Assembly: GCA_016342655.1 (NCBI GenBank)
Contig: JAEINL010000036.1
Coordinates: forward strand, 1 to 39,227
Source of the DNA: Sphaerochaeta sp.
GTDB lineage: Bacteria > Spirochaetota > Spirochaetia > Sphaerochaetales > Sphaerochaetaceae
Direction: 5' to 3'
DNA: 39,227 nt
Numbering within the stretch: the stretch's first letter is position 1; every line of letters starts with the position of its first letter. Made by a program: the position numbers and the translations under genes. This document shows positions 7,857 through 15,686 of this stretch, piece by piece. The notes under the pieces were generated by a model that searched no databases, had not been told where the DNA came from, and saw only the letters and a list, made by a program, of their open reading frames with translations.

Positions 7857-7884
7857 ATTATACGTTATGCATACTATTTGTCAA
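7857..7884 (-). promoter_or_regulatory. Near-consensus sigma-70 promoter
   Basis: -35 TTGACA (7879-7884), 16-bp spacer, -10 TATAAT (7857-7862) on the minus strand. It ends 5 nt before ATG 7851, so transcription would start at or next to the start codon. Confidence 0.85.
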
Positions 7885-7927
7885 TATTTTATATCATTTA
7901 GTATAACCAGTCGATCCTATAGACCAG

Positions 7928-7944
7928 AGGTACCAAAGGTACCT
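7928..7944. repeat. Inverted repeat upstream of the TA-like pair
   Basis: AGGTACC-AAA-GGTACCT, perfect 7-bp arms, about 44 bp upstream of the -35. It could be an operator of the zinc-ribbon/HTH protein or a small hairpin. The stretch 7945-8071 holds nothing else I can recognise. Confidence 0.4.
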
Positions 7945-8071
7945 ATTTGCTCTACCCGAGTAGGCGCAAAGCCTCAAATGTGGGTATAGAGAGAAATACT
8001 TCAGAAGGAAGAGTGGTTTTGAGAATATTGATGAACAGTAAGAGGAGTCAGGCACTATTCACTTGCCCTGC

Positions 8072-8878
8072 TTACACCCACCCTTCCCTCTCCAGCACAC
8101 TATCCATCTCATCGAGCAAGGGCTCGATATGCAAGAGCAGGTCTTTCTGCCCTATATGCTCCACTACCCGTGCGATGGTCGCTTCAAATGATTCAGGTAG
8201 AATTGAACAGGTTTTCATTGCCCATGAGACAAGCTGCTTCTCCCCTGGATGCGTCTTGCCATTGATGGCAAACAGGATGTCAAAGTAACTTGCCAGCAGT
8301 GCTGATGTCCGGTGAGCCTGGCTAACCAGATCATTACGAAGCAAGGCATGCTCAATCTGTTCGTAGTAGGAAGCCATCAGCTTGCTGCGAAGCAAGGGAT
8401 AGTTCTTTGCAATGATGGCTTTGGCTAGTTCCTTGGGAAAAGGGGTATCCAATTGCTTCTGGATACGAGCAAACCTACCATCACTATCATGCAGGATAGT
8501 GGATGTCTTCAGGTTATGGATAAAGGCCGTAGAATAGCCTACAGAAGCATGGTGGTCCTTCCATACCCATTCTACCTGCTCTTCAGCCCATTGGAGGCTA
8601 CGATACATCATATCGACGGCTGTCCCATCCTTGAGAAACATCTCATCACCTTCATCAAAGAAACTGTTCCCAATTTCAGCCTTGGAAGCAAAGAGACTGG
8701 CCATCTCGTGACGGATCTCCAGACTAAGAGGTTTCTCACTGTAGACATACAAGTCGTAGTCAGAGAGATTATCAAGAACGAGCCCAGTTCGGGAACCGGA
8801 CAGGACAAGGGCCTGGAGGCCTTCAGCTGTTGTTAACCAGGAAATGAGTTTGTGTATCATAAGATCTGATACTGTCAC
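8072..8878 (-). CDS. Nucleotidyltransferase-fold protein (DUF4037-like)
   Basis: 268-aa soluble protein. The motif LSGSRTGLVLDNLSDYDLYV (residues 26-45) is the polymerase-beta-type nucleotidyltransferase signature GS-x-S-D-x-D, with the metal-binding acidic pair in SDYDL. A third acidic position may be in GTAVDMMYR near residue 89. The C-terminal helical half (130-260) resembles DUF4037 proteins, related in fold to aminoglycoside adenylyltransferases. The substrate is unknown and resistance should not be assumed. The longest start is GTG 8878; ATG 8860 is an alternative. Neither has a clear Shine-Dalgarno. Stands alone. Confidence 0.75.
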   Translation of the reverse strand: MTVSDLMIHKLISWLTTAEGLQALVLSGSRTGLVLDNLSDYDLYVYSEKPLSLEIRHEMASLFASKAEIGNSFFDEGDEMFLKDGTAVDMMYRSLQWAEEQVEWVWKDHHASVGYSTAFIHNLKTSTILHDSDGRFARIQKQLDTPFPKELAKAIIAKNYPLLRSKLMASYYEQIEHALLRNDLVSQAHRTSALLASYFDILFAINGKTHPGEKQLVSWAMKTCSILPESFEATIARVVEHIGQKDLLLHIEPLLDEMDSVLEREGWV

Positions 8879-8997
8879 AGAATTGAGGAAAATAGAAGTG
8901 TAGCTCTAAGTGGGGGGCTCTCACAATTTGGGTTAGTTACTCACGCCGAATTATACACAAGGGCTCTCTTTTAACTTCATGATTATAAGTAAAGAGA

Positions 8998-9026
8998 TTG
9001 ATTTATACTTATATTTAACTTATATT
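8998..9026 (+). promoter_or_regulatory. Promoter of the toxin-antitoxin remnant
   Basis: -35 TTGATT (8998-9003), 17-bp spacer, -10 TATATT (9021-9026), then 6 nt to ATG 9033. No Shine-Dalgarno. Confidence 0.7.
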
Positions 9027-9032
9027 TTAGAT

Positions 9033-9243
9033 ATGCAGATTGAATGGAAATTGGTAGCAGTCAAACAAATAAAGAAAATTCCAAATCCAGACCAAAAAAG
9101 GATTTTTACACAAGTGGATTCTTTGGAAGCAGGATTGGAAGGTAAATCCAACATCAAGAAACTGACCAATCATCAATATGATTATCAATTACGAGTTGGA
9201 AACTATCGAGGAGGTAAAGAAACGTGATGAACGTACATACTAA
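9033..9243 (+). pseudogene. RelE/ParE-superfamily toxin with internal deletion
   Basis: The reading frame from ATG 9033 starts like RelE-type mRNA interferases: MQIEWKLVAVKQIKKIPNPD, NIKKLTNH, then YQLRVGNY. After that it runs into a frameshift and stops at 9227. The normal family C-terminus IEEVKKRDERTY-stop is present immediately afterwards, in the +1 frame (9205-9243). So the part between GNY and IEEV, which carries the last core strands and residues important for RNA cleavage, has been deleted. The product would be inactive. The deletion leaves the antitoxin RBS (GAGGAGG, 9208-9214) and start in place. An upstream in-frame ATG (8979) precedes the promoter and is not used. Confidence 0.8.
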
Positions 9244-9568
9244 GTATAGCAGAATCGTTGGATCGGATGGGAAGACGCAGTATTTCCTCGTACCGGTAGA
9301 TGAATTAAACCAATTGCTGGCACATACCAAATCCGATCAAGAGGTGACCATACCACACGCAGTTGTTACAATGCATGTGCTTGAAGAGATGCCCTTGATT
9401 GCAGCATGGCGTACGCATCTTTCTCTTACCCAGGAAGAGGTAGCTCGGCGCATGAACATCTCCCAGGCAGCATACTCCCAAATTGAGAATGCCAAGAACC
9501 CGAGAGAGGCCACACGCAAGAAAGTAGCAGAAGCCCTTGGCATTGATTATCGCCAACTATCAGCTTAG
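9224..9568 (+). CDS. XRE-family antitoxin, intact, partner of the broken toxin
   Basis: 114 aa. The N-terminal half (DGKTQYFLVPVDELNQLL) resembles antitoxin toxin-binding regions; residues about 60-112 are an XRE/Cro helix-turn-helix (SLTQEEVARRMNISQAAYSQ then ENAKNPREATRKKVAEALGI). Start is GTG 9224 or ATG 9227, both after GAGGAGG (9208-9214); the gene overlaps the 3' end of the toxin pseudogene. Such proteins neutralise the toxin and repress their own promoter. With the toxin inactivated it may persist as a free regulator or as protection against related toxins. Confidence 0.85.
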   Translation: MMNVHTKYSRIVGSDGKTQYFLVPVDELNQLLAHTKSDQEVTIPHAVVTMHVLEEMPLIAAWRTHLSLTQEEVARRMNISQAAYSQIENAKNPREATRKKVAEALGIDYRQLSA

Positions 9569-9570
9569 CA

Positions 9571-9987
9571 TCAGACCAGCGTCACAGCCTCCCCTATGAA
9601 CAGGTCCTCTAGGTCCCTGGAATCCTTTTCATTCCTACTAAACACGAAGTTAAGATTCGGGTACTTCTGCAGCATCTTCAGCTGCAGGAATACCCCGAAC
9701 TCATCGTCTTCTGTGATTGTATCTTCGATGTATGACAGGGGATTATTCTCCCACTCCAACTGGTAGAGCAAGCTCATCTCTTCAAGATTGGCCACCTCAT
9801 CCAATGAGCAACTGATCACTAGGGATTTAGGGTGACCAGAATAAAAGATGCCATGAGAATTCTGTCTGTAGGGAATCTGATGCCTTTTCAGGAAGGCGAT
9901 CACAAACTCAGATACACTGTCCTGGGAAAGAGAGGTAAGCATCTCCTGCATCTGAAAGCCAATATTACCTTCATATTGTATGACCAT
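9571..9987 (-). CDS. Small protein resembling a truncated M20/M42-type metallopeptidase
   Basis: 138 aa. I do not recognise the protein as a whole. The pattern of metallo-aminopeptidases is visible in degraded form: EFVIAFLKRHQIPYRQNSHG (N-terminal helix and GN-like turn), LVISCSLDEV where the family has an H-x-D metal motif, and EDDEFGVFLQLKMLQKYP then LNFVFSRNEK where the family has DD-x-x-G and a catalytic Glu. The first metal His is replaced by Ser and the C-terminal half is missing, so catalysis is unlikely. Start ATG 9987 follows AAGGAGG by 6 bp, a strong signal, so it is probably expressed. It converges on the antitoxin gene with 2 bp between stops. Confidence 0.6.
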   Translation of the reverse strand: MVIQYEGNIGFQMQEMLTSLSQDSVSEFVIAFLKRHQIPYRQNSHGIFYSGHPKSLVISCSLDEVANLEEMSLLYQLEWENNPLSYIEDTITEDDEFGVFLQLKMLQKYPNLNFVFSRNEKDSRDLEDLFIGEAVTLV

Positions 9988-10467
9988 GGGAACCTCCTTG
10001 TATTCTGCACATCTTTCTCTTCAGCCACTTCTCATCATCATTTCTGAAACATCTCCAAGCATATGACAAAGTTCTCTAGCAATAGAGCTCCTTCCTTTAT
10101 GAAATGGAAAAGCACCCCTACAAAAAAGAGTTACGACAGGGAAAATTGTTCAACATCAAGAATAACGTCCGTGATCTCGAAAGAGGGACTAGTACAATGG
10201 AACCTTCATCAGCGTATGGCTTCAAGTATCTTTTGTGACATGTACAGGTAAATAGTGCACGCGTTTTAGGTGTAAGTCAAGTTTATTGGATAGTATTATT
10301 GGATCTGATACATTTTTGATACTTTCCCTCTCCATGATCATGAGCTTTGGCTCGGCTACTCTCTCTATGGGTATGGGTGAATCATGAACTATTCACAGTA
10401 TCTGAATACTTTTCTCACACATTGAAAGTATTGTTTGGACATCAAAGTTCCAAATATGGAGGAAACA
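9988..10467. other. 480-bp region upstream of pstS
   Basis: No convincing gene. A phosphate-responsive promoter for pstS must lie here. The AT-rich part 10385-10440 contains near-inverted arms (AATACTTTTC at 10407 and GAAAGTATT at 10425), but I cannot identify a PhoB box with confidence. On the minus strand around 10000-10100, short protein-like stretches in shifting frames hint at a decayed gene upstream of the 9987 start. Confidence 0.4.
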
Positions 10468-11583
10468 ATGAAAAAATCACCTGTATTAATCATCAGCCTA
10501 TTATTGCTGCTAGCTATTTCCCCACTTACTGCTGGGGGTAAAACCGAAAAAGTAACGACTCCGTCGAATACCCTGGCATGGGTTGAAAATTCTCTTAGCA
10601 ACGGGTTGCCTGGAGTAAATCCCCTGAAGGTAAGCGGCAACATCATCACAGCCGGAAGCTCAACTGTCTATCCCCTTTCTGAACGAATGGCAGAAAGGTT
10701 CATTGAAGAAGGGTACTCAGGGACCATCACCATTGACTCAATCGGATCAGGTGCTGGTTTTGAACGCTTCACCGTTGCCGGCGAGACAGACATAGCCAAT
10801 GCAAGTCGCCCCATCAAGGACAAGGAAATCGTAGCGGCAAAGACAATCGGACGTGTTCCCTTGGAATTCCGCGTCGGTACCGATGCCTTGGCAGTGGTTG
10901 TCAGCAAGCAGAACACCTTTGTCAAGGATCTGACCAAACAGGAACTGGCTAAAGTATTCAGTACAGCAAAGACATGGTCAGAAGTTAACTCAGCGTGGCC
11001 AAATGAGCCCATCCTGCGCTTCATTCCCGGAACCGATAGCGGCACCTTCGACTATTTCAGTGAAGAAATATTCAAGAAAAACCCCGAACCACTGCTGTCA
11101 GCAAGCAACCTGCAGCTCAGTGAGGATGATAATATCCTCGTACAGGGCATCAAAGGAAGCCCCTATGGCATTGGATTCTTCGGATATGCCTACTATGCAG
11201 AAAATGAAGCATCACTGAACATCCTCAGCATTGAGGGTATCGAAGCCAGTGCGGCAAATGTCGATAACGGCACCTATCCCCTGGCACGACCACTCTTCCT
11301 GTACAGCGACGCCTCCATCATGAGAAGCAAGCCTCAGGTTGCAGCCTTCATTGACTTCTATCTCAGCTACGTCAACGAAGAGATAGTGGGAGTCGGGTAC
11401 TTCCCAGCCCATGACGAGGCTTTGAAAAAGGGCCGTTCCCTCTGGCTTGAAGCAATGAAAGGTATCAATACCCCAGGGCAAGCCCTGATCGAAAGAGGAG
11501 GCGTTGCCTCCTTTTCCGAGCCAAGGGGCTCACGTATCTCACCTTGCTTTCCCGGCACTCGCTCGGTAATGGAAGCATGGTAA
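10468..11583 (+). CDS. pstS: Phosphate ABC transporter binding protein PstS
   Basis: Periplasmic phosphate receptor, 371 aa. Signal peptide MKKSPVLIISLLLLLAISPL then TAGGKTEK. Family motifs follow: ITAGSSTVYPLSERMAERF, TIDSIGSGAGFERF, DIANASRPI and RFIPGTDSGTFDYF, which supply phosphate ligands (S, T, D, R). Start ATG 10468 has GGAGG 4 bp upstream; a TTG 33 nt earlier is a weaker option. The last 42 residues, beginning MKGINTPGQALIERG and ending VMEAW, are encoded by a repeat element (11454-11614) and do not look like PstS. First gene of pstSCAB-phoU, expected to be induced by PhoB under phosphate starvation. Confidence 0.93.
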   Translation: MKKSPVLIISLLLLLAISPLTAGGKTEKVTTPSNTLAWVENSLSNGLPGVNPLKVSGNIITAGSSTVYPLSERMAERFIEEGYSGTITIDSIGSGAGFERFTVAGETDIANASRPIKDKEIVAAKTIGRVPLEFRVGTDALAVVVSKQNTFVKDLTKQELAKVFSTAKTWSEVNSAWPNEPILRFIPGTDSGTFDYFSEEIFKKNPEPLLSASNLQLSEDDNILVQGIKGSPYGIGFFGYAYYAENEASLNILSIEGIEASAANVDNGTYPLARPLFLYSDASIMRSKPQVAAFIDFYLSYVNEEIVGVGYFPAHDEALKKGRSLWLEAMKGINTPGQALIERGGVASFSEPRGSRISPCFPGTRSVMEAW

Positions 11584-11614
11584 TGCTTCCGCTACTCTCG
11601 CTTCGTTGGGGAAT
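11454..11614 (+). repeat. Hairpin-dense repeat element, copy 1, at the 3' end of pstS
   Basis: A 161-bp segment repeated at 16116-16272 (roughly nine in ten positions equal, with compensating changes around one stem). It is packed with short inverted repeats: GGTAT-CA-ATACC (11461), CAGGGC-AA-GCCCTG (11474), GGAGGC-GTT-GCCTCC (11497), GAGCC-AAGG-GGCTC (11518) and GGAAGCAT-GGTA-ATGCTTCC (11571). AAT occurs at both outer ends (possible 3-bp target duplication). There are no terminal inverted repeats and no ORF of its own. It supplies the pstS stop codon. Confidence 0.8.
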
Positions 11615-11649
11615 GAAGGGCCTGTATTAAACCTTCTATTCTCTAGGTG

Positions 11650-11672
11650 AGCACGGAAGAATCTTCCGTGCT
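11650..11672 (+). terminator. pstS-pstC intercistronic hairpin
   Basis: AGCACGGAAG-AAT-CTTCCGTGCT, a 10-bp perfect stem with a 3-nt loop, followed by TCTTTCTC. It probably stops or processes part of the transcript so that pstS is made in excess over the membrane and ATPase genes. Its presence argues against the GTG start of pstC at 11647. Confidence 0.65.
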
Positions 11673-11703
11673 TCTTTCTCATCAGAAAAGGACACTAACT
11701 ACC

Positions 11704-12621
11704 ATGCATGAACACTCTGTACATCCTTTTGGCAAACGAAAACGGATACATGAAAGGATAATCGAGACCATACTCTTCCTGTTTGCCCTGCTCTCGATAC
11801 TCATCACAGTCGGCATCGCATTCATCCTGATAAGGGAATCCTACCTCTTCTTCTCAGATCCGGATGTTCGTCTGCTGGATTTCCTTACGGGAAAGAAGTG
11901 GCAACCCATGATCGGACTATTCGGGTTTCTTCCCCTGTTGAACGCAACGCTGACTACCAGCATTATCGCCATGTTCCTAGGAATCCCCCTCGGACTCTTT
12001 GTAGCCATATACCTCTCTGAATACGCGACTGACCGGGCCCGAGGAATCCTCAAGCCGACCCTTGAGGTTCTGGCAGGGATTCCCACCATTGTCTATGGAT
12101 ACTTCGCACTTACCTTCATGACGCCAATGCTTCGCTCTATCTTCGGGCAGGCAAACGTGCAAATTTACAATACAGCATCAGCAGGGCTGGTAATAGGTAT
12201 TCTGGTCCTACCGATGATCGCAACCATGGCAGAAGATGCCATTAGTGCAGTTCCACAGGAACTTCGTCTTGCCTCCCATGCCTTAGGAGCAACCAAGATT
12301 GAGACAACATTCAAAGTGGTCATCCCCGCAGCCCTAAGTGGCCTGTCAGCAACGTTCTTACTCGCCCTTTCCCGAGCCATCGGTGAGACTATGATCGTAG
12401 CATTGGCAGCTGGGGCAGGTCCGAAGCTGACAGCCAACCCCTTTGAATCTGCTGAGACCATCACCGGCTATATGGTGAGGATCAGCGGAGGTGATGTGAG
12501 TTACAACTCCATCGATTACAACAGCATATTTGCCCTCGGACTGGTCCTGTTTATCATCACCTTCACCCTGAATCTAACATCGCGCAAATTTTCCAGCCTC
12601 TTTCACCAGGAGTATGACTGA
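11704..12621 (+). CDS. pstC: Phosphate ABC transporter permease PstC
   Basis: 305 aa, about six membrane segments. Contains the PstC blocks ATLTTSIIAMFLGIPLGLFV, AGIPTIVYGYFAL (EAA-loop region before) and ELRLASHALGATKIETTFKV, the loop that contacts PstB. It pairs with PstA to form the phosphate channel. ATG 11704 is chosen because the earlier GTG (11647) lies before the intercistronic hairpin and has no RBS; AAGGA is 11 bp upstream of 11704, a little far. The stop overlaps the alternative pstA start. Confidence 0.93.
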   Translation: MHEHSVHPFGKRKRIHERIIETILFLFALLSILITVGIAFILIRESYLFFSDPDVRLLDFLTGKKWQPMIGLFGFLPLLNATLTTSIIAMFLGIPLGLFVAIYLSEYATDRARGILKPTLEVLAGIPTIVYGYFALTFMTPMLRSIFGQANVQIYNTASAGLVIGILVLPMIATMAEDAISAVPQELRLASHALGATKIETTFKVVIPAALSGLSATFLLALSRAIGETMIVALAAGAGPKLTANPFESAETITGYMVRISGGDVSYNSIDYNSIFALGLVLFIITFTLNLTSRKFSSLFHQEYD

Positions 12622-12622
12622 T

Positions 12623-13882
12623 ATGCAGACACAAAACCTATTCGGCACAGAAGCTGACATCAATGACCTTATGAATAAACGCAAGAGAACCGGATTGATC
12701 TGGCAAGTCGTCTTTCTCTTCTCCATCACCCTAGCCATCCTCTTCCTTCTGCTATTGCTCTTGTCAATCATTGACTCCACCTTCGGGTATGTGGTCCTAC
12801 GCAATGACGTTGAACCCTCTTCCTTGGTAGCGGGGAAAGACTCGGTCAAGGAGTTTTCCCGCACTGAGCTGGAAAAGGCAGCGAAAAGCAACCTTTCCAG
12901 TGGAATTCTCAGGAGGGTGGAATATGATAAGCCCCTGGCACAACGAAGTGAGCGCGACCTCGTTGCCCTGCTGGAGCAATATGTCATCAAGCCAAAAGTA
13001 TTGAAGACCTGGGGTCTATGGGAAGGCTTGACCCATACAAAGGCCATCGAAGAGTACAGCAAAGCGGAGAGTGGTTCGTACCTGACCTTCAAGAGCTGGC
13101 TCAACGCAGAGTTTCTTCTTGCGGACCAGAGTGCTGACCCCCTGCATGCAGGGATAAGGACAGCATTCCTTGGCTCCCTATGGGTAATCCTCATAACATT
13201 TCTTTTTGCCTTCCCCATCGGAGTAGGGGCCGCAATATACCTACAGGAATATGCCCAGGACAATCGGCTAAACCGCATCTTGCAGCTGAACATCTTCAAC
13301 CTCAGCGCAGTGCCTTCCATCATCTACGGATTGCTCGGCCTTGCAGTCTTTGTCAGAGCGATGCAGAGCGTAACCAGCGGTTCAATGTTTTCCTCCCTCA
13401 CTGATGCCACAGCCAACGGAAGGACCATCCTGTCAGGAGGGCTGACCTTGGGTCTTCTCGTTCTTCCGATCATCATCATCAACACGCAGGAAGCTTTGAA
13501 GGCTGTCCCCGCCTCTCTGAGAATGAGCAGCTATGGGATTGGGGCAACCAAATGGCAGACCATCTGGTATCAGGTGCTTCCAGCCAGTGGGGAACGTATC
13601 CTTACCGGCACCATACTGGCGCTCTCCCGAGCCCTTGGAGAAACCGCACCCTTGGTGGTCATCGGAGCTTCCACGTTCATCAGCGTCGACCCTACAGGAA
13701 TCTTTTCCAAGTTTACTACGCTCCCTATCCAGATCTACCAGTGGTCAGCAAGACCACAGGGAGCCTATCGCAATTTGGCAGGGGCTGCCATCATCGCACT
13801 GCTGATCCTCCTTATGGTTATGAACAGTGCTGCAATCTATACCCGTGACAAACTATCAAAGAAAAAAAGGTTGGAATCATGA
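12623..13882 (+). CDS. pstA: Phosphate ABC transporter permease PstA with large periplasmic insert
   Basis: 419 aa, well above the usual 280-300. After one membrane segment ([19 protein letters not shown], about 34-52) there is a hydrophilic insert of about 110 residues ([17 protein letters not shown] through [18 protein letters not shown]), then the normal core: [55 protein letters not shown], and [16 protein letters not shown] 12623 is 10 bp after AGGAG; ATG 12614 overlapping the pstC stop is the alternative. The insert should lie outside the membrane, where it could touch PstS. Codon use appears uniform, so it is a native feature and not a fusion artefact. Confidence 0.93.
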   Translation: MQTQNLFGTEADINDLMNKRKRTGLIWQVVFLFSITLAILFLLLLLLSIIDSTFGYVVLRNDVEPSSLVAGKDSVKEFSRTELEKAAKSNLSSGILRRVEYDKPLAQRSERDLVALLEQYVIKPKVLKTWGLWEGLTHTKAIEEYSKAESGSYLTFKSWLNAEFLLADQSADPLHAGIRTAFLGSLWVILITFLFAFPIGVGAAIYLQEYAQDNRLNRILQLNIFNLSAVPSIIYGLLGLAVFVRAMQSVTSGSMFSSLTDATANGRTILSGGLTLGLLVLPIIIINTQEALKAVPASLRMSSYGIGATKWQTIWYQVLPASGERILTGTILALSRALGETAPLVVIGASTFISVDPTGIFSKFTTLPIQIYQWSARPQGAYRNLAGAAIIALLILLMVMNSAAIYTRDKLSKKKRLES

Positions 13883-14709
13883 ATACCAGTAACCTGGCGG
13901 AAGCCTTGAACCTAGGCTTTGAAAAAGCCGCCATCCCCCAGCAAAACAAAACCACCATCGCCCTGGAAAAGGTCAACATCAAGTATGGAAGCTTCCTCGC
14001 GGTCAAGAATGTCTCCCTGGATATCTATGAACGGCAGGTGACTGCTTTCATCGGACCCTCTGGGTGTGGCAAGAGTACCGTGCTACGAAGCATCAACAGG
14101 ATGAATGACATGATCAGAGGCGCCAGCATAGAGGGAACGGTCCTGTTCAACGGACATGACCTCTATGACAAGGATGTCGATCCGGTCCTGATCCGAAGAA
14201 AGATCGGCATGGTCTTCCAGAAGCCCAATCCGTTCCCCAAGTCAATTTATGAGAATATCGCCTGGGGTGCTAGGATCAACGGCTTCAAAGGGGACTATGA
14301 TGAATTGGTTGAGACGAGCCTGCGCTCGGCTGCCCTGTGGGATGAGGTGAAGGACAAGCTCAAGCAGAATGCCTTGCGCCTCAGTGGAGGACAACAACAG
14401 CGACTGTGTATCGCCCGCACAATCGCCGTACAGCCGGAGGTCATCCTTATGGACGAACCAGCTTCCGCCCTGGACCCGATTGCCACCGGGAAAATCGAGG
14501 ACCTTATCCATGAACTGAAGGCTTCCTATACCATCATTATCGTGACGCATAACATGGGTCAAGCTTCGAGGGTATCCGACCACACCGCCTTTTTTATGGT
14601 GGACAAGCAGAGAACCGGGTATCTGCAGGAATATGCCCCGACGGAGCAGTTATTCCTAAACCCCGGTCACAAGAAAACAGAAGAGTACATTTCAGGAAAA
14701 TTCGGTTGA
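13879..14709 (+). CDS. pstB: Phosphate ABC transporter ATPase PstB
   Basis: 276-aa cytoplasmic ATPase driving phosphate import. Walker [10 protein letters not shown] (59-67), Q-loop [10 protein letters not shown] (111-120), signature LSGGQQQR (168-175), Walker B VILMDEP (188-194) followed by D-loop SALD, and H-loop [10 protein letters not shown]. The [10 protein letters not shown] and SINRMND motifs are specific to PstB. Its start overlaps the pstA stop by 4 nt (ATGA). An N-terminal extension of about 25 residues precedes the conserved fold. Confidence 0.97.
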   Translation: MNTSNLAEALNLGFEKAAIPQQNKTTIALEKVNIKYGSFLAVKNVSLDIYERQVTAFIGPSGCGKSTVLRSINRMNDMIRGASIEGTVLFNGHDLYDKDVDPVLIRRKIGMVFQKPNPFPKSIYENIAWGARINGFKGDYDELVETSLRSAALWDEVKDKLKQNALRLSGGQQQRLCIARTIAVQPEVILMDEPASALDPIATGKIEDLIHELKASYTIIIVTHNMGQASRVSDHTAFFMVDKQRTGYLQEYAPTEQLFLNPGHKKTEEYISGKFG

Positions 14710-14729
14710 TACAACAAGGAGTAGTTGCT

Positions 14730-15428
14730 ATGGAACACAGACAGACCAGTTTATTGGATGAGAAGATGCAGTTCTTCCAGGAGATGTTGATCCAGATGGT
14801 AAACAGAGTAGAAGAAGCCATCTACCAAGCTCAGCATGCATTTCGCAATCATGATATCATCATGGCAAAAAAAGTAATCGCCAATGATTGGTTCATCGAC
14901 CAACTACAGGAGATGGTGGAGAATGACGGGGTAAGGCTGTTGGTCAGCGAGGCTCCCTACGGCCATTACATGCGCCACATCATTGCAGGCATAAAAATAG
15001 TCTCGAGCCTGGAACGCATGGGGGACCATGCAGCCCATCTTGCAAAGATGGCCAGCAGCGAGGAACAGGAACTCTTCATTCCCTTTGTCGAACGGATCAG
15101 CGAGATGGCCCTGCTTGGGGCTACCATGACAAGAAAAGCCGTGGAGGCTTTGATTGATGTGAAGGCAGAAAAGGCGATTGAGGTTGCAGCCATGGATGAC
15201 CAGATGGATGCGGCGAGGGATTCATTGAACCTAGACCTATTCGCCCTCAAGCCCACCAATGAAAAAGAGATGGAACGAATCTTGAATCTTTTCTACCTGA
15301 CCAAGGAGATGGAGAGGATGGGAGACCACGTGACTACCATTTGTCGGTGGATTGTGTATATGGACAAAGGCCAGAGGCCCCGCCTCAACGGGCCAAAACA
15401 AGGGCCGTCAGGTCCAATGATGAGCTGA
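14730..15428 (+). CDS. phoU: Phosphate signalling protein PhoU
   Basis: 232 aa, all-helical. Two PhoU repeats are seen: VEEAIYQAQHAFRNHDIIMA with RHIIAGIKIVSSLERMGDHA, and the second half with FYLTKEMERMGDHVTTICRW. The E-R-x-G-D-H motif in each half is the metal-binding signature. PhoU signals phosphate status from PstSCAB to the PhoR kinase, keeping the regulon off when phosphate is ample. Start ATG 14730 is 8 bp after AAGGAG. Last gene of the pst operon; phoR, its partner, is about 11 kb away at 26709. Confidence 0.95.
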   Translation: MEHRQTSLLDEKMQFFQEMLIQMVNRVEEAIYQAQHAFRNHDIIMAKKVIANDWFIDQLQEMVENDGVRLLVSEAPYGHYMRHIIAGIKIVSSLERMGDHAAHLAKMASSEEQELFIPFVERISEMALLGATMTRKAVEALIDVKAEKAIEVAAMDDQMDAARDSLNLDLFALKPTNEKEMERILNLFYLTKEMERMGDHVTTICRWIVYMDKGQRPRLNGPKQGPSGPMMS

Positions 15429-15432
15429 AAGG

Positions 15433-15592
15433 CCTGTCAGAATTGGTAGAGGGAATCACTTTTTGCCTTCATGTCGTTCAAAGCCAATGTGCTTCGGGGC
15501 AGTTCAATGGTGAAGGTGCTCCCTTTACCCATTGTACTTGCTACAGAAACTGCTCTACTTTGGCTTCTGAACAGACCTGCATCCAAACACCT
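15433..15592 (-). pseudogene. Fragment of the 3' end of phoR
   Basis: Bases 15433-15551 match 26705-26823 at 118 of 119 positions (A at 15486 against G). They carry the phoR stop codon and the last codons in the same orientation as intact phoR. After 15551 the match breaks off, and a weaker one resumes at GACCTGCATCCA (about 15577; intact gene about 26897) after a net loss of about 46 bp. There is no start; it cannot be expressed as a kinase. It stands only 5 bp after the phoU stop. Confidence 0.85.
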
Positions 15593-15600
15593 CAGTCTGA

Positions 15601-15651
15601 CTGTAGGCATAAGAACCTACAGCGCACTACGGATTCACTAGCTGTGTAGTG
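15601..15651. repeat. Two adjacent hairpins between the phoR fragment and the TOPRIM gene
   Basis: CTGTAGG with CCTACAG (15601-15607 / 15616-15622), then CACTAC with GTAGTG (15625-15630 / 15646-15651). There is no T tract. The function is unknown; they may help terminate phoU transcription or be part of the junction of an inserted segment. Confidence 0.4.
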
Positions 15652-15686
15652 GTCTTTAACCTACACTGAAACATCAGCAAGATGTA

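Noticed and set aside
8072..8878. Aminoglycoside resistance gene
   Set aside because: Only the general nucleotidyltransferase signature is present; overall it fits DUF4037-like proteins and resistance is not supported.
10063..10251. 62-aa ORF in the pstS upstream region
   Set aside because: No RBS, atypical composition, no recognisable motif, and other frames show equal hints of decayed coding.
10385..10440. PhoB box upstream of pstS
   Set aside because: Several TTCACA/CTCACA-like words occur but not with convincing 11-bp spacing, so it was not called as a feature.
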